A DNA stretch of 30,317 nt from Acidobacteriota bacterium (lineage in GTDB: Bacteria; Acidobacteriota; Blastocatellia; Pyrinomonadales; Pyrinomonadaceae). Positions 7,541-15,939 of the stretch are shown here, in pieces. Position numbers and translations under genes: made by a program. Position 1 is the stretch's first letter. Every line of letters starts with the position of its first letter. The notes beneath the pieces were generated by a model that saw only the letters and a list, made by a program, of their open reading frames with translations, did no database searches and was not told the DNA's origin. The stretch covers positions 1 through 30,317 of the forward strand of contig JAHEEZ010000007.1 in NCBI GenBank assembly GCA_024640445.1. The letters are read 5' to 3'.

Positions 7541-8166
7541 CAACGCGAACCTCCCTCGGGAATCACGGTATCGGCGAAAAGAGGCTCGAGCGCATTGCTC
7601 CTGGCATCGCGGACGAAGAGGATCATTTTTTCGACGTGATATCCATACTTGTAAGGCAGCTCACGACGCAGCAGTTCAAGCCGGGGAAGAAAGTCGCGCA
7701 AAGTCATCTCGAAACGCTTGAAGTTTTTGAACGAGCCTTTTTCATTCTCATTTTCCTTCAGGTAGAAAAACGTGTGCCGTATCAATGCCTGGAACCTCCC
7801 CAGCTGATCAAGGGATTCCTGAAACTCTTCGTTTTCCGCGGATGTCTCGCTCTTCGTAAGTCTGGACTCGATCAGGTTCAAGGCGAGCTTCGTTCGGTTT
7901 GTCAGCTTCGATTCTGCCGCAAGTTCGTTCTTCTCTTCCTTCGAGATCAAATTTAGGGGCGGCGGTACGACACCTTCCGGAAGCCGGTCTTCCGCGTCCT
8001 GCGCATACGAGGCCTGAACACCAAGTATGAATAAGGAAGCAAGACAGAGGGAGGCGAGGCCTCCTCGCGAAAGACGACCCCTTCTGGCGAAGCCGAACAA
8101 CCCACGGACCAGAAATAACGTGGCCTGTCGGAGGTACCTCATTGAATGTGATCGGAAAAACTGCAT
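7540..8166 (-). CDS. Small exported helical protein, function unknown (first copy)
   Basis: 208 residues from ATG 8166, which has AGGG six bases upstream; ATG 8142 is an alternative giving 200 residues. The N terminus has several Arg residues, then a hydrophobic stretch (LASLCLASLFILGVQASYAQ) with an AXA-type cleavage site, so the product is probably periplasmic or envelope-attached. The rest is helix-rich (SKEEKNELAAES, LALNLIESRLTKS, LRDFLPRLELLRRELP). The stop overlaps the start of the next gene by one base (TGATG), indicating translational coupling. It follows the TPR gene by 61 bases on the same strand, and a complex of these three exported proteins is plausible. No known domain recognised. 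Confidence 0.75.
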   Translation of the reverse strand: MQFFRSHSMRYLRQATLFLVRGLFGFARRGRLSRGGLASLCLASLFILGVQASYAQDAEDRLPEGVVPPPLNLISKEEKNELAAESKLTNRTKLALNLIESRLTKSETSAENEEFQESLDQLGRFQALIRHTFFYLKENENEKGSFKNFKRFEMTLRDFLPRLELLRRELPYKYGYHVEKMILFVRDARSNALEPLFADTVIPEGGSR

Positions 8167-8227
8167 CGGGAACCCTAGCTTATCTAAAAACCGACGGCGT
8201 TTTCAACAATTTGTTTTCTATCTGAGA

Positions 8228-9670
8228 TCACCTCTTTCCCTTGCGCTCCTTGATTTGCCGCTGAAGCGAAGGAAGCCTGAGGTTCACGCGGTCGATCTCG
8301 ATCGAAAAATCCGCCGGATCAGCCAGCTTGAGAAATCGCTGGTAGTTTGCCATCGCGTCGATGTAGTAATCGAGCTTGTCGAAGCAGATCGCCAGAAAGA
8401 AATATGCCGCCGCCCGGTCCGGCTGCTTGTCTGTTATCCAAAGGTATTGGTTTTTTGCGTCTTCATAACTGCCGAGTTGAAACAGAGCCGTCGCAAGGTT
8501 CGCACGGATCGTGTAATTTTCGGGAGCAGACGTCGACAGGCGTTTCAAGAGCGCCGCGGCTTCCGGATATCGCTTCAGCTGAAGAAGTGCGGCACCGTAA
8601 CCGATCGCGTGGTTGATGTTTGAAGGTTCGACCTCGGAAGCTTTCAAACAGTACTTCAGCGACTTCGCGGGATCAGAGGTCCTGAAGAACGTGCAAAGGC
8701 TTCCAAGCAACATTGCGTTCTCCGGTTCCTCAGCCAGGCGCTTTTCCATTAACTGTGGTTCCAGTTCGGTCGATGCGCGCATCTCCTTCAGAAACGTGTC
8801 CGCGTCTCTCGAATCCGTTATGGCCTCGAGCAGAGCGATCGCTTCCGAAGTCTCGCCCGCAGATCGAAGCGCGCGGGCCATCTGGATTTTCGCGGGAATA
8901 GAATCTGGTCTTCGGGCCAGGATTGCCCGGGCGGAAGCAACCGCCGCTCCAGAATCACCTTCCTGGATAAGCAATTCGACGTTTTCCGAAGCGGCGGCGA
9001 GATCCGCTGGATCGATCTCGAACGCCCTTTTCAGACTCGCCCTCGCTCCGGTCCTGTCTCCCAGCGCTCTCTCGATCGCGGCCTTTGCCGCCCATATGTT
9101 CGCCGGGATCTTAACCTTGGTAGTCAGGTAAGTGAGTTTCTGGAGATGTAACCTGAGTTTTTCATCCGGAACCCTGATCCTTAAATAAAGATCCGTCAGG
9201 GCGGGATAACAGGGTATGCACATCGGATCAATTCCAATCGCCCTGTTCAGCACGCTTTCGGCCTCCCCGAACTCGCCGTCTGAAACCAGGAGGCCTCCCA
9301 GGGCAGACATCGGCAGCGTCCAGTCGGGCTTAAGCGACACCGCGTTCCGGTAAGCGGCCTCGGCTTTCTTTGAGCGCCCCTGCGTTTCGTAGATCGCGCC
9401 CTTTTGGTATTCAGCTTCCGGAAACTCTGGAAGCAGTTCTATCGCCTTGTCGTAGAGTTCCAGCGCCTTTGCCAGATCTCCTTCGGAATGCGCTTTCTGT
9501 CCGGCGTTGAAGAATTCGACCGCCTTCGAGACTGCGTCGTCTTGAACCGCCGGTCGTGAGGTCTGACTGAATTCCTCTTCGTCGTCCGTCTGGGCATCCA
9601 CGATCGCCGGCATGGCAAAAAGCGTTGCCGCTGCCACCGACAGTGCGGCGATCTTGAGTAGGGTCTTCAT
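8228..9670 (-). CDS. Exported tetratricopeptide-repeat protein
   Basis: With ATG 9670 the product has 480 residues and starts with a clear signal peptide (MKTLLKIAALSVAAATLFAMPAIVDAQ); the frame is open 12 codons further but those residues precede the signal. The mature protein is a chain of TPR helices, visible as GDLAKALELYDKAIELLPEFPEAEYQKGA-like units around 60-90 and repeated to the C terminus (for example SYEDAKNQYLWITDKQPD and DAMANYQRFLKLADP), with an acidic linker just after the signal. TPR arrays bind other proteins, so it may scaffold the two small exported proteins encoded downstream. A 7-base-pair hairpin (9698-9722) occupies the 5' leader. Partners and substrate are unknown. Confidence 0.88.
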   Translation of the reverse strand: MKTLLKIAALSVAAATLFAMPAIVDAQTDDEEEFSQTSRPAVQDDAVSKAVEFFNAGQKAHSEGDLAKALELYDKAIELLPEFPEAEYQKGAIYETQGRSKKAEAAYRNAVSLKPDWTLPMSALGGLLVSDGEFGEAESVLNRAIGIDPMCIPCYPALTDLYLRIRVPDEKLRLHLQKLTYLTTKVKIPANIWAAKAAIERALGDRTGARASLKRAFEIDPADLAAASENVELLIQEGDSGAAVASARAILARRPDSIPAKIQMARALRSAGETSEAIALLEAITDSRDADTFLKEMRASTELEPQLMEKRLAEEPENAMLLGSLCTFFRTSDPAKSLKYCLKASEVEPSNINHAIGYGAALLQLKRYPEAAALLKRLSTSAPENYTIRANLATALFQLGSYEDAKNQYLWITDKQPDRAAAYFFLAICFDKLDYYIDAMANYQRFLKLADPADFSIEIDRVNLRLPSLQRQIKERKGKR

Positions 9671-9697
9671 AAAATCATCAGGAAAGGTCCGTTTGCG

Positions 9698-9722
9698 TCC
9701 CCGCACCTTCTCGGCGCGGGGA
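9698..9722 (-). other. Hairpin in the 5' leader of the TPR gene
   Basis: TCCCCGC (9698-9704) and GCGGGGA (9716-9722) pair as a G/C-rich 7-base stem with an 11-base loop. With the candidate promoter just upstream the transcript would begin at or inside this stem, so it may protect the 5' end or affect translation. No T-tract follows, so it is not a terminator. Confidence 0.45.
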
Positions 9723-9751
9723 ATTCTAGCACGCGTTCCCGGGGCGGTCTA
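9723..9751 (-). promoter_or_regulatory. Candidate promoter of the TPR operon
   Basis: TAGACC (9751-9746), 17 bases, then TAGAAT (9728-9723) on the minus strand. The -10 matches 5 of 6 consensus bases and the -35 4 of 6. The predicted start near 9716 gives a leader of about 46 bases. Confidence 0.4.
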
Positions 9752-9799
9752 TCGCTTCTGCGCTTCGAACACGATAAGAGCGGAGCAGGGCATGGACGG

Positions 9800-9827
9800 T
9801 TGCCAATCAATATTTTCATGTTATAGG
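9800..9827 (+). promoter_or_regulatory. Candidate promoter of larE
   Basis: TTGCCA (9800-9805), 16 bases, then TATAGG (9822-9827). The -35 matches 5 of 6 and the -10 4 of 6 consensus bases. The predicted leader is about 38 bases, with GAGG six bases before the ATG at 9872. Confidence 0.4.
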
Positions 9828-9871
9828 CTTTCGAGGTTAGATGTCAGCTTCCGCGAACGGCGAGGCAGTTT

Positions 9872-10702
9872 ATGAATACAAACCCGGCAGTTCTTGATAA
9901 GGAGTCTGCTTTGCGTGAACAGATACGCCGAGCGGGAAAGGTGGTTATCGCATACTCCGGCGGGGTGGACAGTTCCTATCTCGCATTCGTTGCGACGAGC
10001 GAACTGGGAGAGAACGCGTTGTGTGTCACCGGGCTTTCGCCGAGCGTTTCGACAGACCAAAGGGAACGGGCAGAGAGAGTGGCGGCGAATCAAAGTTTTA
10101 CTCATAGGTTCGTAGACACAGAGGAGATACTTGATACGAACTATGTGGCGAACCCTTCGAACCGGTGCTACTACTGCAAGTCCGAGCTCTACGGAAAACT
10201 CAGGTCGATCGCAGAGGAAATGGACGCCGGAGTGATAATGGACGGTACGAACGTGGAGGACCTGGGGGATCACAGACCCGGAAGAACTGCTGCGAAGGAG
10301 AACGGGGTTCAGAGTCCATTGGCTGAGATGAGTTTCACCAAGCAAGACATCAGGGACCTTAGTCGCATGCATGGGCTTGAGACCTGGGATATCCCTGCAA
10401 GTCCGTGCCTTGCTTCCCGCATACAATACGGCATCCCCGTCACGATCGAACGCCTATCAAAAGTTGAGGCCGGCGAGACATATCTCCGCGGCCTTGGATT
10501 TGTTGAATTCCGCGTTCGGTCGCACGGTGATCTGGCGCGGTTGGAATTTGCGGCTGGCGAACTCGCAAAGGCCTTTGAAGATCCGCTAAGAGGTGAAATG
10601 GCGGACCATTTCCGTTCTCTCGGTTTCAAATATGTCACGATCGACGCGGAAGGATTTCGTTCGGGCTCTATGAACGACGCTTTGGGAACTTCGGAATTGT
10701 AA
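9872..10702 (+). CDS. larE: ATP-dependent sulfur transferase LarE
   Basis: A 276-residue LarE-family protein. In the known pathway LarE activates pyridinium biscarboxylate mononucleotide with ATP and inserts sulfur to make the nickel-pincer nucleotide cofactor of lactate racemase and related enzymes. The PP-loop SGGVDSS is at 29-35. Three cysteines stand out: C99 and C102 (CYYC) and C179 in the ASPCLASR motif. LarE proteins with one cysteine sacrifice it as sulfur donor, whereas forms with three are reported to bind a [4Fe-4S] cluster and act catalytically; this one has the three-cysteine pattern. No larA, larB or larC is in the window, and the gene stands alone on its strand. The start has GAGG at six-base spacing. 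Confidence 0.9.
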   Translation: MNTNPAVLDKESALREQIRRAGKVVIAYSGGVDSSYLAFVATSELGENALCVTGLSPSVSTDQRERAERVAANQSFTHRFVDTEEILDTNYVANPSNRCYYCKSELYGKLRSIAEEMDAGVIMDGTNVEDLGDHRPGRTAAKENGVQSPLAEMSFTKQDIRDLSRMHGLETWDIPASPCLASRIQYGIPVTIERLSKVEAGETYLRGLGFVEFRVRSHGDLARLEFAAGELAKAFEDPLRGEMADHFRSLGFKYVTIDAEGFRSGSMNDALGTSEL

Positions 10703-11033
10703 TGGCGGGAAGCCGCCGAGAATAGTTTAACTTCAAATCTGTCTTGATTTTGAAGCTAATCTAAAGTAAGGTTTTTGGTGGGAGATCACTAAGAATCAAA
10801 AGAGTACGGGTTAGAAGGCGTCCGTGAATAGCTCCCAAGAACTGACGAAGGACGCATTACGACCCAAATGATGATAGCAGTTAGCCGTCCGCGGGTTACC
10901 GGTGAGGGATGGGCAATCTGCTATATTTGCAATAATTGTGTAGCTTGCCCGGAGATGTTGTGGTATTATTTCCGGGTCGAAAAGCTAACATCCAAATTAC
11001 AATTTAAGAAACTATTTTCGGCGGAGGAATGTG
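10703..11033 (+). other. Gene-free leader region with several hairpins
   Basis: A 331-base stretch between larE and the OmpA-like gene without a credible reading frame. It holds GGCGG/CCGCC with a four-base loop (10704-10717) just after the larE stop, CTTCAAA/TTTGAAG (10731-10755), and a GCGTCC/GGACGC pair further on. The first two could end larE transcription weakly, but no T-tract follows. The last 70 bases contain a candidate promoter and a strong ribosome site (GGAGG, 11023-11027). Confidence 0.4.
10961..10969 (+). promoter_or_regulatory. Candidate extended -10 promoter for the OmpA-like gene
   Basis: TGGTATTAT (10961-10969) is an extended -10 element (TGn plus TATTAT). The hexamer 17 bases upstream, TAGCTT, is a poor -35, which the TG extension could compensate for. 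CCCGGA and TCCGGG flank the -10 as an inverted repeat. The predicted leader is about 57 bases. Confidence 0.35.
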
Positions 11034-13457
11034 ATGAGACTCGCTAACAAGGCGTTTTTACTTTCGGCTTTACTGATGGCACTGGTGTTTACAGTGTCCG
11101 CTCAGACACTTAGGCCGGGTGATGATGACAGGAACCTGGCCCCGACCGTCGGCACCGGCGGACCGGTCGGCGGACCGACGGGCCTGTTCACGGTCTACGA
11201 TGGCCAGACACTCAGGAAAGGTGAATTCACCTTTAGCATTGCGTATAGCAATTACGACCGTGACCCCGGCGATGCAGACATCACCGAGGCTCCGGTAAGC
11301 TTCCAAATTGGTCTCAATGACTACTTGGAACTTTTCTTTAATACCGATGCTTATCGCGGTGTTAAGTTGAACTCGCCCAGCAATATCTCGGGCTTGTATC
11401 TGCCGAACGCGTCCTTTGGCGGTGGTCCGGCTATCGTGCTGGCGCCCAACGGGCTTCTTAATAATCAGTACGCGGGCCTCGCGGTCTTCAGACCCAGTGG
11501 AAACCAGCCGTACGTTCCGTTCCCGTACGTGGGAGGTTCGGCCGGCGGCTATGGTTATCCGATCGGTGGAACGAACGTTCCGGTTCTTGGAGCCCCGATC
11601 CCGAGCGGCGCTGCTTCGCTTTTCCCGGGAGTCGGATCTGTATACGGAAGCATTCTTCCGGGTGTCGTTCTCCAGACTGTTTTGGTTGACACGACCGGGC
11701 AGGGCGGGGGCTTTGTCGAAGTGCCGACGTCATTTACCGCTGCTCCGACCTATATTCCTGACGCTCCTTTCATAGGCAGACCGTACGGCGAATCGGCCTT
11801 CAGTACTTTTAGCGCCGGTGCGAAGTGGCGTTTTACCGGTCCCAACAATCCTGTTGGCGTCGGTATCATTCCCTTCTATAGGTGGTATGCGGATACGGCC
11901 AAGGATGCGAGCGGATTCACCCAGCTTCAGCGTGGCGCAAGCCCCGGTTCCAGGCGCGGTGACATCGGCCTGATCGGGTTTGCGGACGTAAGGCTTAAGA
12001 AGTGGATGAACTTCTCCGCCAACGTTGGCTACATTTATAACGGTGACGTGAAGGGTGACTTCGCGGGTTCGAACAGCGTGGTCATACTTGACCGGCCTGA
12101 CGAACTGATCGCGGCTTTCGGTGTGGACTTCCCGGTCAACCGCTACTTCCAGCCGATGCTTGAGTTCCGTTCGCTGCAGTATGTGAGCGGCAGAACGCCG
12201 AATGCATTTGAGAACAGCCCCTACGACGGCATCGTCGGCGCGAGGGTGTTCCCGGCAAGGTGGTTCGGTATCGGTGCAGCTTACAGGCACCACTTCAACT
12301 CGCAGAGCAGGAATTCGTTTGATGACAGCGACCAGTTCACGAGTTCTGTGGCTATCCCGTGCTACACGATAGTTACGAATCCGGGGGTAGGCGAACCGAA
12401 CTGCATACCGCAGATCATTACGACCACTTACTCCGGACAGCCTCCTGGATTCAGGGCCTCGACCGATCCGCACGGATTTATTCTCCAGGCTTGGGTCGGA
12501 CGTCGCAACAAGAGGGCTATGGAAGTTCTCAATCAGCCGGCGGTCATCAATTCTGTTGACGTCAGCGAGAAAACGATCACCAAGCCGTGTGCTCCTGGCT
12601 TCCAGCCGAAGGAAGGGGTTGAGTGCCGTGACGACCAGACGGTTGCCGTCAGGACGAACGCTGCTGATCCTGAAGGTGACGTGATCACTTATAACTACAC
12701 TGTTTCCGGCGGACGCATAGTTGGACAGGGTGAAAATGTTACGTGGGACCTCAGCGGCGTGAACAACGGCACGTACACCATCACGGTGGCTGTTGACGAC
12801 GGTTGCGGCGTTTGTTCCGAGACCAAGACCGAAACGGTCGAGGTTGTGGACTGCGACTGCAAACAGGTCTGCGAATGCCCGACGCTAACGGTTGACGGAC
12901 CTCGTGAGAGTGTCCTGCCTGGCGAAACGATGACCTTCACGGCCAACGTTGTGGGCGGCAACCAGCAGAGTGTCACGTACAACTGGACAGTCAGCCAGGG
13001 AACGATCGAAAGCGGTCAGGGAACTCCGCAGATCGTCGTTGGAACGGAAGGACTGGGTAGAACCACCATCCGCGCCACCGTGAAGATCTCGGGTGAGGAA
13101 GGCTGCAACTGTGACAGCGAAGCGTCAGAAACCGGTATCGTGGTACCGAGACCGAATCCTGAGCTCGTCGACGAGTTCGGACCTATTCCGAACAACGACG
13201 TGAAGGCAAGGCTCGATATCTTCGGTGGAAGGTTGGCGAACGATCCGACCGCAACCGGTTACATCGTGAACTACGGCTCGGCCGCTCAGGTCTCCAGGCG
13301 TGAGAAGTTGATCCGCGATTACCTGGTCAGCGATGCGACCGGTCCGCAGATCGACGCCTCCAGGCTCGTGTTCGTAAATGGCGGTGTTGAAAGCGCCATC
13401 AGAACGAGGCTGTGGCTTGTACCTGCGGGTTCCGATGCCAGCACGGTTAACGAATAA
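11034..13457 (+). CDS. Outer-membrane OmpA-like protein with Ig/PKD-like repeats
   Basis: About 807 residues from ATG 11034, six bases after GGAGG (a GTG at 11031 is also possible). A signal peptide ending near TVSAQ is followed by a probable beta-barrel-like region up to about 500, with aromatic-rich alternating strands and a Gly/Pro-rich insertion around 130-240. Two Ig/PKD-like repeats follow (about 510-605 and 610-695; TVSGGRIVGQGENVTWDLSG and NWTVSQGTIESGQG are equivalent parts), joined by a cysteine cluster (CGVCSETK and DCDCKQVCEC). The last ~100 residues resemble a degenerate OmpA-like domain (NYGSAAQVSRREKLIRDYLV). A structural or peptidoglycan-linked outer-membrane role is inferred. 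Strong ribosome site and terminator suggest high expression. Confidence 0.75.
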   Translation: MRLANKAFLLSALLMALVFTVSAQTLRPGDDDRNLAPTVGTGGPVGGPTGLFTVYDGQTLRKGEFTFSIAYSNYDRDPGDADITEAPVSFQIGLNDYLELFFNTDAYRGVKLNSPSNISGLYLPNASFGGGPAIVLAPNGLLNNQYAGLAVFRPSGNQPYVPFPYVGGSAGGYGYPIGGTNVPVLGAPIPSGAASLFPGVGSVYGSILPGVVLQTVLVDTTGQGGGFVEVPTSFTAAPTYIPDAPFIGRPYGESAFSTFSAGAKWRFTGPNNPVGVGIIPFYRWYADTAKDASGFTQLQRGASPGSRRGDIGLIGFADVRLKKWMNFSANVGYIYNGDVKGDFAGSNSVVILDRPDELIAAFGVDFPVNRYFQPMLEFRSLQYVSGRTPNAFENSPYDGIVGARVFPARWFGIGAAYRHHFNSQSRNSFDDSDQFTSSVAIPCYTIVTNPGVGEPNCIPQIITTTYSGQPPGFRASTDPHGFILQAWVGRRNKRAMEVLNQPAVINSVDVSEKTITKPCAPGFQPKEGVECRDDQTVAVRTNAADPEGDVITYNYTVSGGRIVGQGENVTWDLSGVNNGTYTITVAVDDGCGVCSETKTETVEVVDCDCKQVCECPTLTVDGPRESVLPGETMTFTANVVGGNQQSVTYNWTVSQGTIESGQGTPQIVVGTEGLGRTTIRATVKISGEEGCNCDSEASETGIVVPRPNPELVDEFGPIPNNDVKARLDIFGGRLANDPTATGYIVNYGSAAQVSRREKLIRDYLVSDATGPQIDASRLVFVNGGVESAIRTRLWLVPAGSDASTVNE

Positions 13458-13495
13458 ACTTCAGCTCCGGGGTTTCGATCCTGGACATTGATCGG

Positions 13496-13530
13496 AAGCG
13501 GGAGACGAGAGATCGTCTCCCGCTTTTTTT
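13496..13530 (+). terminator. Strong intrinsic terminator
   Basis: AAGCGGGAGACGA (13496-13508) and TCGTCTCCCGCTT (13513-13525) make a perfect 13-base stem with a GAGA loop, followed by a run of T to 13530. It lies about 38 bases after the stop of the OmpA-like gene and ends that transcript. Confidence 0.93.
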
Positions 13531-13676
13531 GTGTGGTGTAGAAAAAGTTTTTGAAGCAATGTTTCTAGACAACAATGTGCCGATGCTGTAACATCAGTAG
13601 TTACTGTCGATCGTTTAACCCATCCCCCAATTCTTCAGCCGCGTTTAACGTAACACTTAAAGTGAAACATCAAGCT

Positions 13677-15830
13677 ATGAGTTCAAAATATTCGCAGTGG
13701 TTTTTGCGGACTACCATCGTCGCAATTCTGGTTTCGATCTTTACATTGCCGGCTTTTGCTGGTGATGATCTCGTCAGTTTCAAACAGTGGGAGACGATAG
13801 GCCCCAGTGGTGGAGACGTGCGTGCCGTTGAAGTGGACCCCAAGAACAAGAACCACATCTTCTTGACCACAATGGACGGGCAGATCTATGGATCATATGA
13901 CGGTGGTGCAAACTGGGAACTCCTGGCGAATCTCTATCAGCCGCAACTGATCCTCGATGATCTGATCGTGGATCCTCGCGATTCGAACATACTTTTTGTT
14001 GCCGGACACCGTGGCAAGCTTCCGGGTGGATTCTTCAAAACCACGGATGGGGGCAAGACCTGGAAAGAATCGAAGGAACTGAAGAACGAATCGATTCACG
14101 CTATGGTGCAGGCCTCACTTGATCCGGACATGTTGCTGGTAGGTACGGTCACAGGAGTTTGGATATCAAGGGACGCCGGGGATACCTGGTCGAAGTTCAC
14201 ATCTAACACTGCACCTGAGAAACTTGACTCGCTGGCGATCGACCCTAGAGATACCAACACCATTTATGCAGGGACCTGGTGGAGGGCGTACAAGTCGACC
14301 GATGGCGGAAATAACTGGCGGCTTGTGAAGGACGGGATGATAGACGATTCAGATGTGTTCGCGATCGATATCAATCCGACCAACCCTGACCACGTGATCG
14401 CATCGGCCTGCAGCGGAATTTACGAGTCTTTTGACAAGGGCGAAAAGTGGAGGAAGATCCAGGGCATACCCTCGCAGTCCAGACGCACCCGCGACATCGT
14501 GCAAAACCCCAGCCGTCCGGGTACGGTTTATGCCGGCACCACGGAAGGTTTTTGGATGACCTCCAACGGAGGAAAATCCTGGAAGCTTACAACGTCCCGC
14601 GATCTGGATATCAATTCGATAGCCGTGCATCCTGACGAGCCGAATCGTGTTTTTATCGGCACCAATAACCAGGGAGTGATGGTTTCCTACGACGGGGGAG
14701 CGACCTTCAAAGAGAGCAACGGAAATTTCAGCAGCCGGTTCACATACAGCCTTGTTCCTGATGTCGATCAGCCGAACCGTATGTATGCGGCGACGATCAA
14801 CACCGCAATGGGGGGAGGATTTGTCTTCATCAGTAATGACTACGGACACACATGGAATCCTTCGATCAGGGGCTTCGACAGCAGAAAGGCGGTCCCGTAC
14901 GCGATCGTCCAGGACAAGACCAACCCGCAGATGATCTACGTAGGCACAAATCAGGGGATTTACAAGTCCATCGACCGGGGAGCAAGCTGGAAACTTCTGC
15001 AGGCACCGAAAGCACCCGCGAGGAAACGCACCCGCAGGGGCCAGAAATCTGCGCCTCAACCGAAGGCGGAGGCAGGTGTCATCCCGGCAATTGAAGACAA
15101 AATAAACGTGCTGACCCACACAATGGACGGCAAGGATGGCTACTTCGCCGGTACCAATAAAGGACTATTCGTTAGCTATGACATGTCCAAGGGATGGAAG
15201 AAGATCGGGTTCGGCGCAGGACTTGATGAAAGGGTCTTCGCCGTTCACGTCAATCCCAATCTTCCTCAGGTGATTTGGGTTGGTACCGCGAAATCTGGCG
15301 TTCTGATGTCCAACGACAGCGGCGAAACATGGACTAGCATGAAAGGTATTCCGACTGATTACCCGGTCAGTACGATCACTTCGGATCCAAAGAACGCTGA
15401 GAGGCTGTTTGTGGGAATGGTCCACACGATATATATCTCCCGAGATCTTGGAAAGACCTGGATCAGAAGGGGCGGGAATCTTCCGGTCGGAAATTACAAC
15501 AGCATCATTATCAATCCTGAGAACTCTGACGAGGTTTACGCGGCAAGCGCCTTGAAGGAAGATGGAGGGATCTTCTTTTCGCAAGATGCCGGCTGGTCGT
15601 GGACCCGTATCGACGCAAGGAAGTTTAACCTCGCAAGCCACAGGGTGTGGAGCCTTAGTTTCAATCCGGAAAATCCGTACCAGCTTCTGGCCGGAACACA
15701 TTCATCCGGGATCTACCAGTTCGAAAGATCGGGTACAAGACCCGTTGCAAAGCCGGTGAACGATTCTCCGTTCTCGGATTCAAATCCGGATTCTCTTGTT
15801 AAGACTTCCGGAGCGACCTTTAATCCGTAA
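13677..15830 (+). CDS. Exported sortilin-like Asp-box beta-propeller protein
   Basis: 717 residues from ATG 13677, chosen because the product then begins with a clean signal peptide (FLRTTIVAILVSIFTLPAFAG); the frame is open 34 codons upstream but that part is Cys-rich and unlike a leader. The mature protein carries about thirteen Asp-box/BNR motifs of the SxDxGxxW type (SYDGGANW, TTDGGKTW, SRDAGDTW, STDGGNNW, SNDSGETW, SRDLGKTW and others), one per ~50 residues, as in VPS10/sortilin and YCF48-like propellers; two propellers would fit. A basic linker (RKRTRRGQK) near 450-460 interrupts the pattern. Sialidase activity is not implied, since no sialidase arginine triad or FRIP motif is recognisable. 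No ribosome site is evident at the start. Confidence 0.85.
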   Translation: MSSKYSQWFLRTTIVAILVSIFTLPAFAGDDLVSFKQWETIGPSGGDVRAVEVDPKNKNHIFLTTMDGQIYGSYDGGANWELLANLYQPQLILDDLIVDPRDSNILFVAGHRGKLPGGFFKTTDGGKTWKESKELKNESIHAMVQASLDPDMLLVGTVTGVWISRDAGDTWSKFTSNTAPEKLDSLAIDPRDTNTIYAGTWWRAYKSTDGGNNWRLVKDGMIDDSDVFAIDINPTNPDHVIASACSGIYESFDKGEKWRKIQGIPSQSRRTRDIVQNPSRPGTVYAGTTEGFWMTSNGGKSWKLTTSRDLDINSIAVHPDEPNRVFIGTNNQGVMVSYDGGATFKESNGNFSSRFTYSLVPDVDQPNRMYAATINTAMGGGFVFISNDYGHTWNPSIRGFDSRKAVPYAIVQDKTNPQMIYVGTNQGIYKSIDRGASWKLLQAPKAPARKRTRRGQKSAPQPKAEAGVIPAIEDKINVLTHTMDGKDGYFAGTNKGLFVSYDMSKGWKKIGFGAGLDERVFAVHVNPNLPQVIWVGTAKSGVLMSNDSGETWTSMKGIPTDYPVSTITSDPKNAERLFVGMVHTIYISRDLGKTWIRRGGNLPVGNYNSIIINPENSDEVYAASALKEDGGIFFSQDAGWSWTRIDARKFNLASHRVWSLSFNPENPYQLLAGTHSSGIYQFERSGTRPVAKPVNDSPFSDSNPDSLVKTSGATFNP

Positions 15831-15874
15831 CCGATTCATTCCCGTTGCGGTCGGGAATCCGGACAGAATGAATG

Positions 15875-15898
15875 GGCGGCCCGTCGTGGCCGCCTTTT
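15875..15898 (+). terminator. Intrinsic terminator after the propeller gene
   Basis: GGCGGCC (15875-15881) and GGCCGCC (15888-15894) form a G/C-only stem with a six-base loop, followed by TTTT. A second hairpin, ATTCCCG/CGGGAAT (15838-15858), precedes it. Together they separate the propeller gene from bshC. Confidence 0.75.
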
Positions 15899-15903
15899 CG
15901 CGT

Positions 15904-15933
15904 TTGTGGGTTGTCGTCCGTGGCACATATAAT
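15904..15933 (+). promoter_or_regulatory. Candidate promoter of bshC giving a leaderless mRNA
   Basis: TTGTGG (15904-15909), 18 bases, then a perfect TATAAT (15928-15933). The -10 ends only six bases before the ATG at 15940, so transcription would begin at or next to the start codon. No Shine-Dalgarno sequence is present, which fits leaderless translation. Confidence 0.5.
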
Positions 15934-15939
15934 ATCCGG

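Noticed and set aside
13531..13676. Promoter for the propeller gene
   Set aside because: A promoter is expected after the strong terminator, but no -35/-10 pair with acceptable spacing stood out, so none is called.
15796..15939. Longer bshC start overlapping the propeller gene
   Set aside because: The stretch contains the end of the previous gene, a G/C-rich terminator and a TATAAT promoter; BshC similarity starts after 15940.
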